Source: Ulva prolifera (lineage: Eukaryota; Chlorophyta; Ulvophyceae; Ulvales; Ulvaceae). Taken from it: a stretch of 64,000 bases of DNA. Shown here piece by piece: positions 21,483 through 31,661 of the stretch. The DNA lies in assembly GCA_023078555.1 (NCBI GenBank), contig CM041198.1, positions 7,053,836 through 7,117,835 of the forward strand, given 5' to 3'. Position 1 is the stretch's first letter. The number at the start of each line of letters is the position of its first letter. The notes under the pieces were generated by a model. That model saw nothing but the letters and a program-made list of their open reading frames with translations, was not told where the DNA came from and did not search any database. The translations under genes and the position numbers were made by a program.

Positions 21483-21911
21483 TGTGAAAGAACACAGCTG
21501 CTGTGAGTGTCTCCCTCTAGAGTGCTCACAGATTCATGCAGCCTGCATTCAACATGCTGAGTTATACCAGCTCAGCAGACTATGTGTCCACAAGCACAAA
21601 CCAACCACATATCCATGCATGTCAGCTAGAGGACACCATACCTGTGTTTAACTCCAATAGACAAGATGTCCTACTGGAGTCAACACAAGGCTTATATGCA
21701 AACAAGCACACAGACACATAATGTCTACCTATGTGCAAAACAACAAACGCTCCCGCTTTCTGAGTCCCTTTATCTCAGGGATCGCGTCGAGCACGTGTAC
21801 AGCAACCATGCGTACAACCACCTCTTGATATGCTAGCTTCTAGCTCCCTCACACAGCAGTCTCCTATTGAGCCATGCTTATGATTCTCCTGAAACTCCTG
21901 GTTTCACCACA
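21483..21911 (-). repeat. copia LTR 3 (429 bp, 5' LTR of element B)
   Basis: Ends at the base before the second GCAGG target repeat. Nearly identical to LTR 1. Confidence 0.92.
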
Positions 21912-22660
21912 GCAGGCAACCTGCAACGGCTTGCAACCGAAGCCGGACTACCTTCTGCAGAGCCTCACACGTTGATGTCACAACTTGTGCAGACACCCTT
22001 CGTAAAGGACGCTACGATCGACAACACGTTCCTTGCAAATTTGCGCAGGCAGATAGCGACAGCTATGTTTAAAAAGAATCCCGAGGATGCCATTTCTGTG
22101 ACCATCAGGGTAAGCCTGTCCAAAGAATAACTCACTCGCCCACTCCAATCTTTCATCACTGAGAATTTGACTCCTTGCAGTATGGACAGGACGGCAGCTC
22201 CGAGCCAAGGATTTTTCTTGCAGAGCCGGTGATCAACAATGAGCAGGACTGCCTCATTATCCTAGCAAATGATCAGATGATGAAATGGGCAAGGGAATTC
22301 GTTCCTGGTCGAGTCCTTGTGATGGACACCACTTTTGGAACCAACAGATATGGGTTTTCTTTGCTCGTGATGCTTGCAGTCGATGAGCGGGGCAAAGGGC
22401 TGCCTGTCTGTTTCGCCATTATGATGCATGAGGACGCAGCAAGTTTCGAGAAGGTGCTTCAAGTTTTCAAACAAGCATTGAACGAGGGTGGAGAAGGAAG
22501 CAGCAATTTGCAGCCTGCCTCCATTCTGACGGATGATTCAGCAGGTAATCAGAAAGCTGCCAGCTCTGTCTTCCCGTATGCTGTACAAGGCTTATGTCTC
22601 TATCATGTCCGAGCAGCTTTGCAACAGCAATTGCAAGGCAAAACATCGGGCAGGAGATGA

Positions 22661-24061
22661 CTGTGCTGGAAAGCGCAGCAGACCACAAACATCATCGAAT
22701 GCAGTCGAGGCTAACCATTGTGTTCGACCTACTTCGGGTGCCAAGTTTGTCAAGACCAGCAGGAAGATCAAAGCAGACACAAAGAAGACAGCTAGTACAT
22801 TCGATGAGCGTTCAGCCAAGTGGGTGGATAAAGTTTTGGAGAAGGAGAACGCAGCTGCTGTCATGATCTTACAAAGGCCCTGAACCAGGATGGTTCCAAG
22901 GCAGCTAGGCATGTGAGTGGCCTAGACAACAAAAGCTTATGAGTTCAAGTAATAGGGAGTAAGCTGAACTAACTGTCACCATGCGAATTGATGCAGTCTT
23001 AAGTGCTAATACAATGCCCTAAAGTACCTATGAGAACGCCAGTCTTGCTTGATCTTGACTTGGTACTGCTTGACTTGAACTTGAATCTTGTATCTTGATA
23101 TCTTTATTACTTTAAATGCACCATCTTACACTCCCTTTCAACACCGCACCGCACCGACGCCTTTGCTTCTCCTTACATGCTCATAACACAGAGCACTGCC
23201 TATTCTTCACTGTCAGCTCGGCACGTCACAACATAGAGGCCGTTCATCCCGATGTAATTGATAGTATTTTAATTTCGTTCTCAGCCCCAATCGGCCGAGC
23301 TTCCTCAAGGATGAGAAGGCTTATGAGCACTGCAACTACATCAAGCAGAGCAGAGACAAGCGTGCGTCAGAGCTGATGGCACGGCTGAGCGCACAGTCGC
23401 GCATGCATGCATGTGCAGACGGATGCACGCAGCGTGAGTGCATTTGCGCGCAGCTGCGCTGGCTCGAGCAATGCTAGCAACGAGCATGGCTCAGTTACAT
23501 AGCTAGGCCACGACACTGCAGTGCGCGAGGCCCCGTTGAGCTGTGCAAGGCCACCTCTTCAGCCCATCATAGCCGACGATGCTGCCGATACAATCGAATC
23601 TCAGGGCGTCGAGATGGACGACATGGTGTATTTACTGACAAATGGGATACAGAATTCTATGTCCAGTATGTAGAAGTGTTAAAGAGTGTAAGTGCTGTGG
23701 GCTGGCCATCGTCTGTAGCAATGTTCAGCACACCTTACAAATGCCATTTGTCCCGCTACGATTGATGCACCAGTGCTATCGTCTATTGGCGTTGACAGGA
23801 CAAGCTTTCAACAAATTGAGTATCTGACGTGAACTTGTGGCAGGTCGAGGCACCCGACCCAACAGGTCGAGTTGTGTGGGCCCCAGATACATCACGAAAA
23901 GCTCAGATATGTGTTAAAACGTAGCTGTGCAAAGTTACGACGGAGTTTCGAGGAGTGCTGTCCATAAACGGTCGTCCAATGCCACATCTGCATTGAGTCG
24001 CAGCCACCGAGTCGCAATCACGCCGCGAAGGCCACGATGTCCTAACTGATAACCAACAATT
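22661..24061. other. 3' part of MULE, no clear gene
   Basis: Frames in other phases stay open to 22883 (ending AAAVMILQRP), possibly remnants of the transposase C-terminus, but no splice or domain evidence fixes them. A TTGACTTG-type repeat cluster lies near 23048-23100. No other gene is supported. Confidence 0.4.
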
Positions 24062-24171
24062 GATTTAGTGTGTTTCTGTGGTGGCCCTGATGCTTTCGCT
24101 TTGAGTTTTGTTGAGACTGCAAGCTAGCGAGGGTGGCGTGGTGTATAACCGTCGGGGAAAATAACACGGGG
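24062..24171 (-). repeat. MULE right terminal inverted repeat
   Basis: Reverse complement of 14744-14854. It is followed directly by the second 9-bp target repeat GGCAAGCCC. Confidence 0.9.
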
Positions 24172-24362
24172 GGCAAGCCCGCCCTTTGTCACACGGCCTC
24201 GCTGCCACCAATATCATACATCACAGGTGCTTTGTGTCCGGGCGGACAAGCGGCGCCGCCCTCAAGCTGTGTTGCGCGCGTCCTGCTGCAACAAACAACC
24301 AAACGCCACACGCGCTACATACCAAAGCAAGGAGCAGCGGTGCCACCGCGCTGGTCACGCGT

Positions 24363-25552
24363 CTACTTGTCGCCGCCGAGGGCGGCCGCGAAGCTCTTCT
24401 TGTCGGTGTCGATGTTCTTGTGCGGGTTGACGTTCTTCTTCAGCATGCTCGCGTTGAGGGCCGCGGCGTACGCCACCCACGCCACGCTCGGTGCCATGAG
24501 GTACCCCGCCTTCGGGTTGACCTTGTGGAAGGCGTGCGCGGTGGCGGCGGTGAGCACGAGCGTGCCAGTGATGTCCACCAGGGCGTAGTCGAGGCGCTTC
24601 GCCTGGAAGAAGAGGGGCTGCCAGGCGAAGTTGAGGGCGAGCTGGCCCGCGTACAGCGCAAGCGGCTTCTTCTGCAGGCAGGGCTTGTTTGTTGCGGTGG
24701 TGTGTGCGGATGGGGTGGTGCCGGAGGTAGGTGTTGAGAACGGAGTTGCAGCCCTGATGTGGCATTGCAACATGTGAGTCTCAGGATCCTCACGGCATCT
24801 CTCGAGAGATGCCGTGAGATGCACTTGATGCCATGCATCGCCAGACACGTCTTGAGGTGCCTAGGATGCATGTTGTTGTACTGATAGGAGTCATACGCGG
24901 GGTGCCACACAAATATTTGTTAATTAATGCATATGCTGGGGGAGAGGTGGATTCGTGTGCACGGACGCAACATTGCAATGTTGCGTCCGTGCATGTGTTG
25001 GTGTGCTCCCGCCTGAACAGGCCAGAGATATGGGAGCAGCGAGCGATATGGGTATGATTGTTGAAGGGATGAGTTCAAGAGTACGTTGGGCATCTCGCCA
25101 CAACCGCCTGGGAGGCTGCCTCAGCAACACTCATGGGAGAAGTCCCTGCAATTGTGTCGGATGGACAGGCCCAGTGTCTGACACAGGTCCAGACCGCTGC
25201 CGTGAGTGATGGTGGAGCACAATGGATCTGTTGGCAACGCAGACGTATTTTCGAGGCCACACCTGAGCTGCGAAGCCTCCTTGTTTGAACACCAACCACG
25301 AAGCCACACCCATGGCTGTGTACAAGGCGCTCCACATCGGTCCAAACACAGCATCTGGTGGAGTCCACTTAGGCTTGCGAAGCTTCTGGTACCTGAATCG
25401 AGGCACCAATCAGCTGGGTGCATCTTTCGCTGTGCAGGGCATCGGGCACTTCGTGGCGCTGCATGCTGCATGACGCACCATTTCTTAATCGCTGGCATTG
25501 CCATGGCACCCAGTGCGGATCCTACACCCAAATTCAAGCCAACTGAAGCCAC
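24363..25552 (-). CDS. TspO/MBR family protein, copy 3
   Basis: Exons 25552-25479, 25392-25263 and 24671-24363, same lengths (74, 130) and phases as copies 1 and 2. TM1 VASVGLNLGVGSALGAMA; exon 2 has RYQKLRKPKWTPPDAVFGPM and [18 protein letters not shown]; exon 3 has [19 protein letters not shown] and YLMAPSVAWVAYAAALNASM and ends LGGDK. The P-K-W-T-P-P motif is closest to the family consensus of the three, and exon 3 has higher GC than its surroundings, so this may be the least decayed copy. The 5' end is unresolved: the region homologous to the copy 1 and 2 leaders is shifted by one base relative to the TM1 frame, and a TGCAG acceptor sits exactly before TM1, which points to an upstream first exon. 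Intron 2 contains two perfect palindromes. Confidence 0.88.
24789..24818. repeat. 30-bp perfect palindrome
   Basis: Centred on CTCGAG within intron 2 of TspO-3; arms read CTCACGGCATCTCTC. Confidence 0.9.
24958..24993. repeat. 36-bp perfect palindrome
   Basis: Arms read TGCACGGACGCAACATTG, in intron 2 of TspO-3, 140 bp from the other palindrome. Confidence 0.9.
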
Positions 25553-25699
25553 CTGCAGTCGGAGCAACAGTCATGTAGCGAGACGCTAGATGTCGCTTTG
25601 CGCACGGACAAACGCACGCTCGTCGCGTGACAGTGTCGAATCGATCAGCAGCAGCTGCAGCACACCAGGAACTGGATGCCTTGTGCTTTGGTAATCATT

Positions 25700-27459
25700 G
25701 TTAGGCTAGCAGGCAGATTAGGCTATGAACAGTCTGTACGGTATCGGTGATGGCCTGATCGCGCGCGGACTTGCTAAACGTGCTCCAGTTAGACAGGTGT
25801 AACAGTTCAACGTGCCACAGAAGCTACTGTATAGAAACAGGTTTAATGCAGTTGACGTCAACTCATCAGCACTTCTGTGCCGGAGCTTGCAGCGGACTCT
25901 TCGCACTTGAAGGTGATGAACGAAATCCACATCCATCTCAGAGCGCAACGGTTGGTGCAGGCCCACACGTCCACAACGATGTGAGGACGCCGCTGCCTAC
26001 GCCTGGCGAAAATATGCACGCGCCCTTTTCTGATGCGATTCGCCACGCTTGCTTGCCGATTGACGTGAATTGGAAAGCTCACCTATCGCACCAGTGCTTG
26101 CCAGGGACGCGCCCATCTGAAGGCTGTCAACACTGCCTCTCCCAGGTTTGTGCAGCACGGGATATCACCTGTACGTCGCTGGTACCTGTCCTTTGCCGTT
26201 CCATGGACGACAGCAGCATGGCATGCCTTCAGCCATCGCAGTTCGCAACACAGCGGTGTTGTCACCGTAGGTGTGCTGCTTCAGAGCACGCTCCGCTACA
26301 TCTGACCCAAGCAGAGCACATGCTCCGGCAGGAATCGCTGCCACTCTATAGGCGACATCTGGTGCTTGCAAGCAGGCATTTCATCGCTGCAGCTGATCAA
26401 CAGTTGCGGCGTGTTGTCCTCAGAGGTCAGTACCATGGTGCAAGCCTGCACATCTCATACACTTGAGGTGCAAACAATGGACAGCATGGACTGTGCACGT
26501 TCAGTAGTGAATGCTGGAGTCTGATGTGGTACAGCCCCAGGTCAAGCAGGTGCACCAATCGCTCAAGAGTTGGCACAGAGTTGGCACTCCCCTGCCAAAC
26601 GCTCATCGCATCCATGTGCCATTGAGCAGAGTCAACTACAGCAATGCCATCACGGTTTTGAGAGAGCTTGGCACAGCAGCCATCACAGAGTACGGCAGCA
26701 TCCCATAGCAAGCAGAGTGGCCGGCCAGGTGTCACAGTGCACTGACAACATGCATGCTACAGTTGTGAGAGCTCTCGAGAAGCCTCCAGCTCGTGTACAA
26801 CCAGGCACCTGCCGTGCACTCCACAACACCAAATGACCTGTGAGCTGGGTAAGCCCATGAACAAGCCCATGCTGAAACGATCGTGCTCACTGCTCACTGA
26901 ACTCAGCTGACTGAACTCGCTGAATCGCTGCATTTCCGCATCGGGGCAGAAGAGTATCATGGACCCAGACTGTTGGGCTGGGTACCCCGCCAGAAGACGA
27001 AGTTCAGGCCTGTCCTGAGTTTCCAAGCGTTCAGGCACCCCTTATTCAGGGGCTGTGCAAATCCAGGCTGTATCGCCTCAGCAGCGTGGGCGATTTGGCC
27101 CCACGGCATGGCAATTGCGGCATGGCCAAACCGCAACATGCCAGGCCTAGCATGTTGTGTGGGCCCCTATAGGGGCCCTGAAAGCTGCTTCCTGCTTTCA
27201 CGTCTCTGGTCATGCTGCTAAACTTCGATTGGAAGCTGCCCGGCCAATGCGCTGTGCTTTGCAGCAGATCGCAGTTGTGACATAGTTGACTGTGTCCGGG
27301 CGGAAGACGTGTACATATGATGTTTCACGGCACTGTGGCCGGACATATGCAGCCAACGCTGGTGTGCATCACGGATCTGTGCAGCCAACATCAGTTTTCT
27401 GGCCAGCCAATTGGCAACTGGTTTAATTGTGACGTGTGTTGTCGGTACTGAATTACACT
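25700..27459. other. Intergenic DNA, no supportable gene
   Basis: Upstream of TspO-3; a first exon of that gene may hide here. A palindrome GGGCCCCTATAGGGGCCC lies at 27161-27178. Long frames (for example 25771-26466) show no domain. Confidence 0.4.
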
Positions 27460-27724
27460 GGGTCCAATGGGTTGAGGACGGATTAAAAGCTACCCCCTCC
27501 GTTTCAGGAGGTCGTGGGTTCGATTCTGCGTGCGCTTTGGGGAATCGAAACGGCCGTACGTGACCACCTCGCTTAGCACAGGAGGAGGCCCTGTGAGTTG
27601 CGTACGGTCGTCTGAGGGGGGTCTCCAGGTGGTTTGCCCCTTCGACATATGTGGTCCCGTTAATTCGGAGTTGTCAATGTCCAATAGGATACGGCTCAGT
27701 AAATTCAGATTGACTTTACTTTAC
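27460..27724 (+). repeat. tRNA-like SINE, copy 1 (about 265 bp)
   Basis: Near-identical to 42090-42362. An RNA polymerase III B-box-like word (GGGTTCGATTC) lies at 27516-27526, with a possible A-box region (TGGGTTGAGG) about 48 bp upstream. The 3' end is a simple TTTACTTTAC tail, and TTACACT occurs on both flanks as a possible target duplication. Head, body and tail fit a tRNA-derived SINE. Confidence 0.75.
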
Positions 27725-28394
27725 ACTCACCGGCCACATCATGTCTTCAGCCAGAGTCACTTTGCTCTGACATGTCCGAGACAGTTCATCTGAAGTCGAC
27801 CCCGCTATCACCCGCCCTTCACAAATGAAAGGACTACAGCACAGTAATCATTACCCTGTCTAAACTAGCCTCGTCCCGACGCCTGCGTGCGTCCTGGAAG
27901 CCCCTACACATTGCATGGTCGCGAAAATAGGAGCCTGGAAAGGTGTAAAGCCACAGAAATGGAAAGCGTCTTCATGCCACAGAGGACGCGCCAGCACGCC
28001 CGCCCCTGGGTGGTCACCCATGGCCCATCTCACTGCTGTGAAAAGCATCTATAGCTTTGAAACACCTCGAGGTGCCACGCTAGCGCATATGCATGGCAGC
28101 TGCTCCTGTCATATGCACGTCATTATTCTCCCAGCATGCTACATGTACAACTCGCATTTCCCAGCACTATCGTGTATTGCGTATACACAAGCGCTGGCAT
28201 GTAGCGGCCCGGCGTAAGGTCGCCATACGCGCCGCAACGGACACCATCATGACGTGAAGAACGCCCGCTGCCAGACGCCCCCGGCAGTGCGTGGAAGTGC
28301 GCTCGCGCACTCGGCGCGGGCCTTAATCACACGCATCCGCAACGGCTGCGTAGCTTGAGCTGCTGGGCCGCCGCCCCGCGGCACATGCGGGCGC
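27725..28394. other. Intergenic DNA
   Basis: Nothing coding is supported. It lies downstream of the alanine-rich gene and would contain its 3' untranslated region next to 28394. Confidence 0.4.
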
Positions 28395-29958
28395 CTAGTT
28401 GCACTCCACGGGCTCAACACCCATCCGCGCGGCCGTGACCATCGACTCGCAGCGGAAGTCAGGCACGCCGGGCAGCTGAATGCACCGATCTGCCGAGTTG
28501 CAGCAGCTGAGGAAGCCCTCGGGGTCCGAGCACACGGCGCCGGGGCCGACGCAGCGGCCGGCCTGTGCGCACCCCGTGCCCGAGGCGCTGCTCGCGGCGC
28601 ACTCCTCGCCGCCGGTGGCCTCCAGCATGAGCTGCGCAATCGCGACGGCCATGCGCTCCGCGCTGTCCTGCTGGAAGTTCTCCACAATCGCTAGCTCGTC
28701 ACCGGCTGCACACAGCGCAACTTCAGCTTGTATAGCAATACTACGGAACTACCTTGAAAGTTGTACTGTGCAGTTCTGAAGTCAGGCGAGTGGCCATGCA
28801 TCAGCTGGGTAGTGCAGACCTATGAGCTGCATGCATGCTTAAGTTGCTGCTACTGCGCGATGCAGGGTATGTTTGACTGGCGCGGTGTTCGGGGTGACGT
28901 ACGTACGCGTCTATGACACCACAATCACCAGGTTTGCGTATGACAGCCATCGGCACGGTCGTTGAGGTGAGGAAGCGCGGATGCGCAGTGCGTGGAGAAC
29001 GACTGCTGGTGTCTTCCTGAGCCTTATTCAACAGGTGATGTGTGTGTCTAGATGACACAAGAGCGGTGTGGATGCATGAGTGAATTGACAGTCGTCAAGA
29101 GGACCAGCGATAGCTATCTGGTTGCCACTAGAGCAGAGCAGGTCCGGAGCCACGCTAGAAGCCGCCGGCTCAGCAAGCCGACACAGCCGCCACGGACAAA
29201 GCCAAGGCCAATTGAAAGGCCACCTACGACCACAGGCGCTCACTCGGCAGGACGGGCCCGGCAGGTCACCAACTAATGGCCAATCTGTATACTGTATAGC
29301 ATGCACAGATCTAGATGCTGCAGCGCTAGCGGGACACCAGCGGGGCAGGGGCACGCCTGTGCATGCCTCGGCGAGGGCGGTCGTGGTGGCGGTGGCGACG
29401 ATGTCTTCCACCTCCTCCGCCGACACGATCGTGCTCAGGTTGCACACGCACCCCTCGCCCTCAACCTGCGCCATGCCTCCTGACAGCGCACGTGCCTGCA
29501 GCAGCAAGCACAGTCACATTGCCTGCCAAGTCCAGGCCCTGGAGCGGCCAGGCTATGGTACTTCAAACCGTAGCTCTCTCACCGTTTGGCATGAACCATG
29601 GTATGAACACGTTGCAACTGATGTGTCTGCCCAGGAGCCTGTATCACCTGGCACAGAGCTATGCATGCAACCACAGTGTACGGGAAGATAGACGGCCGCG
29701 GGGTGACATCGGGCCGGGCCCGGGTACCGCCTTCCGACATCTGGAATCGGTGACTCACTCACAAGCAGGCTGCTTCGCACGGTGGCCCCAAGCTATACAC
29801 TCCCAAGGGGATCAAAGCAGCATGGCCAGGTCACGCATACGAAATACAACGCGGCTGCGGCATCGCCACGACGACATGTTCCTCGGCAGAACCCAGAAAT
29901 TGAACACGGCTTGTGAAGAATAAAAGTCTTACGAATAAAGATATGTGTGTGGCAGGAA

Positions 29959-29992
<34 letters not shown>

Positions 29993-30278
29993 CTGGGCGC
30001 GCGCGATGCTGGTGACGGTGCTTTCACTGAGGGCGCAGGCGCGGGTGCCGGGGCCGCCGCTGGAGCGGCAGTAGGCCCGCGTGTTGGCGACGGCGAGCGC
30101 ATTGGCGACGGCGATCTCGCGGGCGAGTAGCTCGATCTCTGCCGTGTTGGCCGCGGCCTCGCCGGTGCACGCCAGCGCCTGCAGATTGCCGCCTGCACAC
30201 ACGTTCCCACCTCAATCTCAGCAGTGTCGCAATCGATGTTTTGATGTTTATTCAAAGCAAAGGGCAGAGTTGAAGGCG

Positions 30279-30314
<36 letters not shown>

Positions 30315-31661
30315 GGGGGCATGCGTCGTGCAGCATGCGCAACCCGGTCACATGCATGTGACATCAGCACTGGTGTCGAACGCAGACATACATTGGGTCA
30401 CGCCGGCTCTTCCAGCACAGCCTAATTCATCAACCTCAAGCGCACACACACGCGCACACACCACCCCCGCACCTGATGGTGGCACCTGAAGCATGGGGTT
30501 TTGATTTCGATCAGCTAGATCGCAAGAGCCTGCTAGCTGGCCTAATTCACGAGGAGGCCAATACATACACCCGCCTGCTCTCAAGGCCACGGCCCCTCAG
30601 AAGTGACGGCAAAAGGCACAGTGCACGCTGCTGACTCCGGCGGCTCCCGTGTGCAATGGCAGCGGTTGCGCGCGCAGCTTGCGCTGGCTCGCCGCAGCCT
30701 GCATTTCTGCGCAGAAGAAGCAGTGCTGCTGCAGTCCGACGACAGAGTCTCCCCCGGGACGTGCACCAGTGACTTTACAGAAGCACGGGCCATTGTGTGG
30801 CAGAGCACCAACTCAAGCCAACCAACACATGCATCAGTGGGGCCGGAGCTGCGCACGTGCGGCGTGCTGGTGTAATGGCCACAGGGGTGCTTGTGTGGCC
30901 GAGCGGAACGCGCATCAGTGGGGCCGGAGCGCACCCACTTCAGCAACGGCGTTGAGCTCCGTCGCGATGGCGGATGCCGACACGGAGACGTCGCAGAGGG
31001 CTGTGTTGTCGCCGGCCTGCACCCGCAGGATTGCGTCTGCAGAGCAGCCGTCGCCGGGCGCCGCGCGGATCTCACCGATGGCCTCTGCCAGCGTCGCGAC
31101 GATCTCCTCTTCCATCACGATCTGGATGTCCTCCACCTGCATTGTCTGCGTCTCCCCCTCCTGGAACTGGAAGCTGGCCTGCAAGGCACGCCTGGTGTCT
31201 CATGCTCAGCAGCGCATCAATCTACCCTGCTGTGCTGCGGTTGATGAACGCATTGGTGAAGCAAGAACATGCGCGCTGGGCACGTATGCGTATGTGCTGC
31301 CCCCGCACAAGATAGAATGCTCCCTGCCACCGCCGCGGGAAACGCACCGCAATCTCAGCACGTGCGACGGCGTTCGCGGTCGCGGTGTGCACCGTGGACG
31401 CCACCGCCTCAAAGCCGGAGCGGCAGGTTTGGCAGACATTGGAGTCCGCGATGACGCGGGCGGTCGCGTTGGAGACGGCCTCGGCCTGCGCGGAGATGCC
31501 CGCGGTGCCGGCGACGTTGGCCACAGCGTCCTCGCCCTCGCACGTCGCGATGACGGAAGCCATGGCCTCGGCCATTGCGGACGCGACGGTCTCGACGCGG
31601 GAGGTGATCGGGATGACCCGGGGCGCGTCCCCGTCGCAGGCGACCGCCGCGAGGTCGACAA
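28395..31661 (-). CDS. Alanine-rich, cysteine-containing protein (five exons seen, 5' end missing)
   Basis: Exons 31661-31348, 31178-30935, 30192-29993, 29495-29357 and 28705-28395 join in consistent phase (0, 1, 0, 1). The third intron starts GT followed by a long C run; the fourth appears to use a GC donor. The protein is a series of alanine-rich helical segments (VETVASAMAEAMASVIATC; EAVSNATARVIADSNVCQTC; AREIAVANALAVANTRAYC) with single cysteines spaced between them. It ends in a compact Cys-rich module (GTGCAQAGRCVGPGAVC, then CCNSADRCIQLPGVPDFRC) and closes with VECN. This composition suggests a secreted or wall-associated structural protein. No catalytic motif is seen and no named family is recognised. 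The first visible exon enters in phase 1, so at least one upstream exon, with any signal peptide, is missing; a candidate exon lies near 33497-33545. Confidence 0.65.
29959..29990 (+). repeat. Poly-G tract, 32 nt
   Basis: An uninterrupted G run that forms the C run starting right after the GT donor of an intron of the minus-strand alanine-rich gene. Confidence 0.9.
30280..30313 (+). repeat. Poly-G tract, 34 nt
   Basis: An uninterrupted G run in the upstream intron of the same minus-strand gene. Length may be unreliable in the assembly. Confidence 0.9.

Larger units (their letters stand above)
15626..21911 (-). mobile_element. Tandem Ty1/copia LTR retrotransposon array
   Basis: Order on the plus strand: LTR (15626-16054), internal region A, leader with partial LTR, LTR (17823-18252), internal region B, leader with partial LTR, LTR (21483-21911). 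The array is flanked by the 5-bp duplication GCAGG (15621-15625 and 21912-21916). LTRs begin TG and end CA on both strands. On the coding strand a short purine tract (AGGGGGGC) precedes each 3' LTR. RT similarity and the order protease, RT, RNase H place it in Ty1/copia. Only the outermost ends carry the duplication, so the array behaves as one insertion with a shared middle LTR. Confidence 0.9.
14873..22660 (+). pseudogene. MULE transposase gene (3 exons, interrupted)
   Basis: Predicted exons are 14873-15578, 21916-22109 and 22181-22660. Intron 2 is 71 nt (GTAAGC to TTGCAG). Intron 1 would be 46 nt (GTTAAG to TGCAG) but now holds the copia array. The N-terminal part has Cys/His-rich segments (CLRCDD; GATCCACRYSMHC; then NHGKHSSDP) suggestive of a zinc-binding DNA-recognition domain. 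The C-terminal part is a MULE domain: VMDTTFGTNRYGFSLLVML holds the first catalytic D, ILTDDSAGNQ the second, and CLYHV the C-x2-H motif. The frame ends shortly after, before a catalytic E could be expected. A single in-frame TGA lies at 15188-15190, with the same frame open on both sides to 15583. The role would be cut-and-paste transposition; this copy is judged defective. Confidence 0.75.
14744..24171 (+). mobile_element. Mutator-like (MULE) DNA transposon, interrupted by copia array
   Basis: Terminal inverted repeats of about 110 bp (14744-14854 and 24062-24171) flank the whole unit and are nearly identical over their length. Immediately outside lies the 9-bp direct repeat GGCAAGCCC (14735-14743 and 24172-24180), the size typical of Mutator target duplications. 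The enclosed plus-strand gene encodes a MULE transposase domain. Removing the 6.3-kb retrotransposon array and one 5-bp repeat leaves an element of about 3.1 kb. The transposase gene has an in-frame stop and a short C-terminus, so this copy is probably inactive. Confidence 0.88.

Noticed and set aside
27460-27545. A genuine tRNA gene at the B-box-like word
   Set aside because: The sequence does not fold into a convincing cloverleaf by eye, is repeated with a 180-bp body at 42090, and has an A/T-rich tail; a SINE explains it better.
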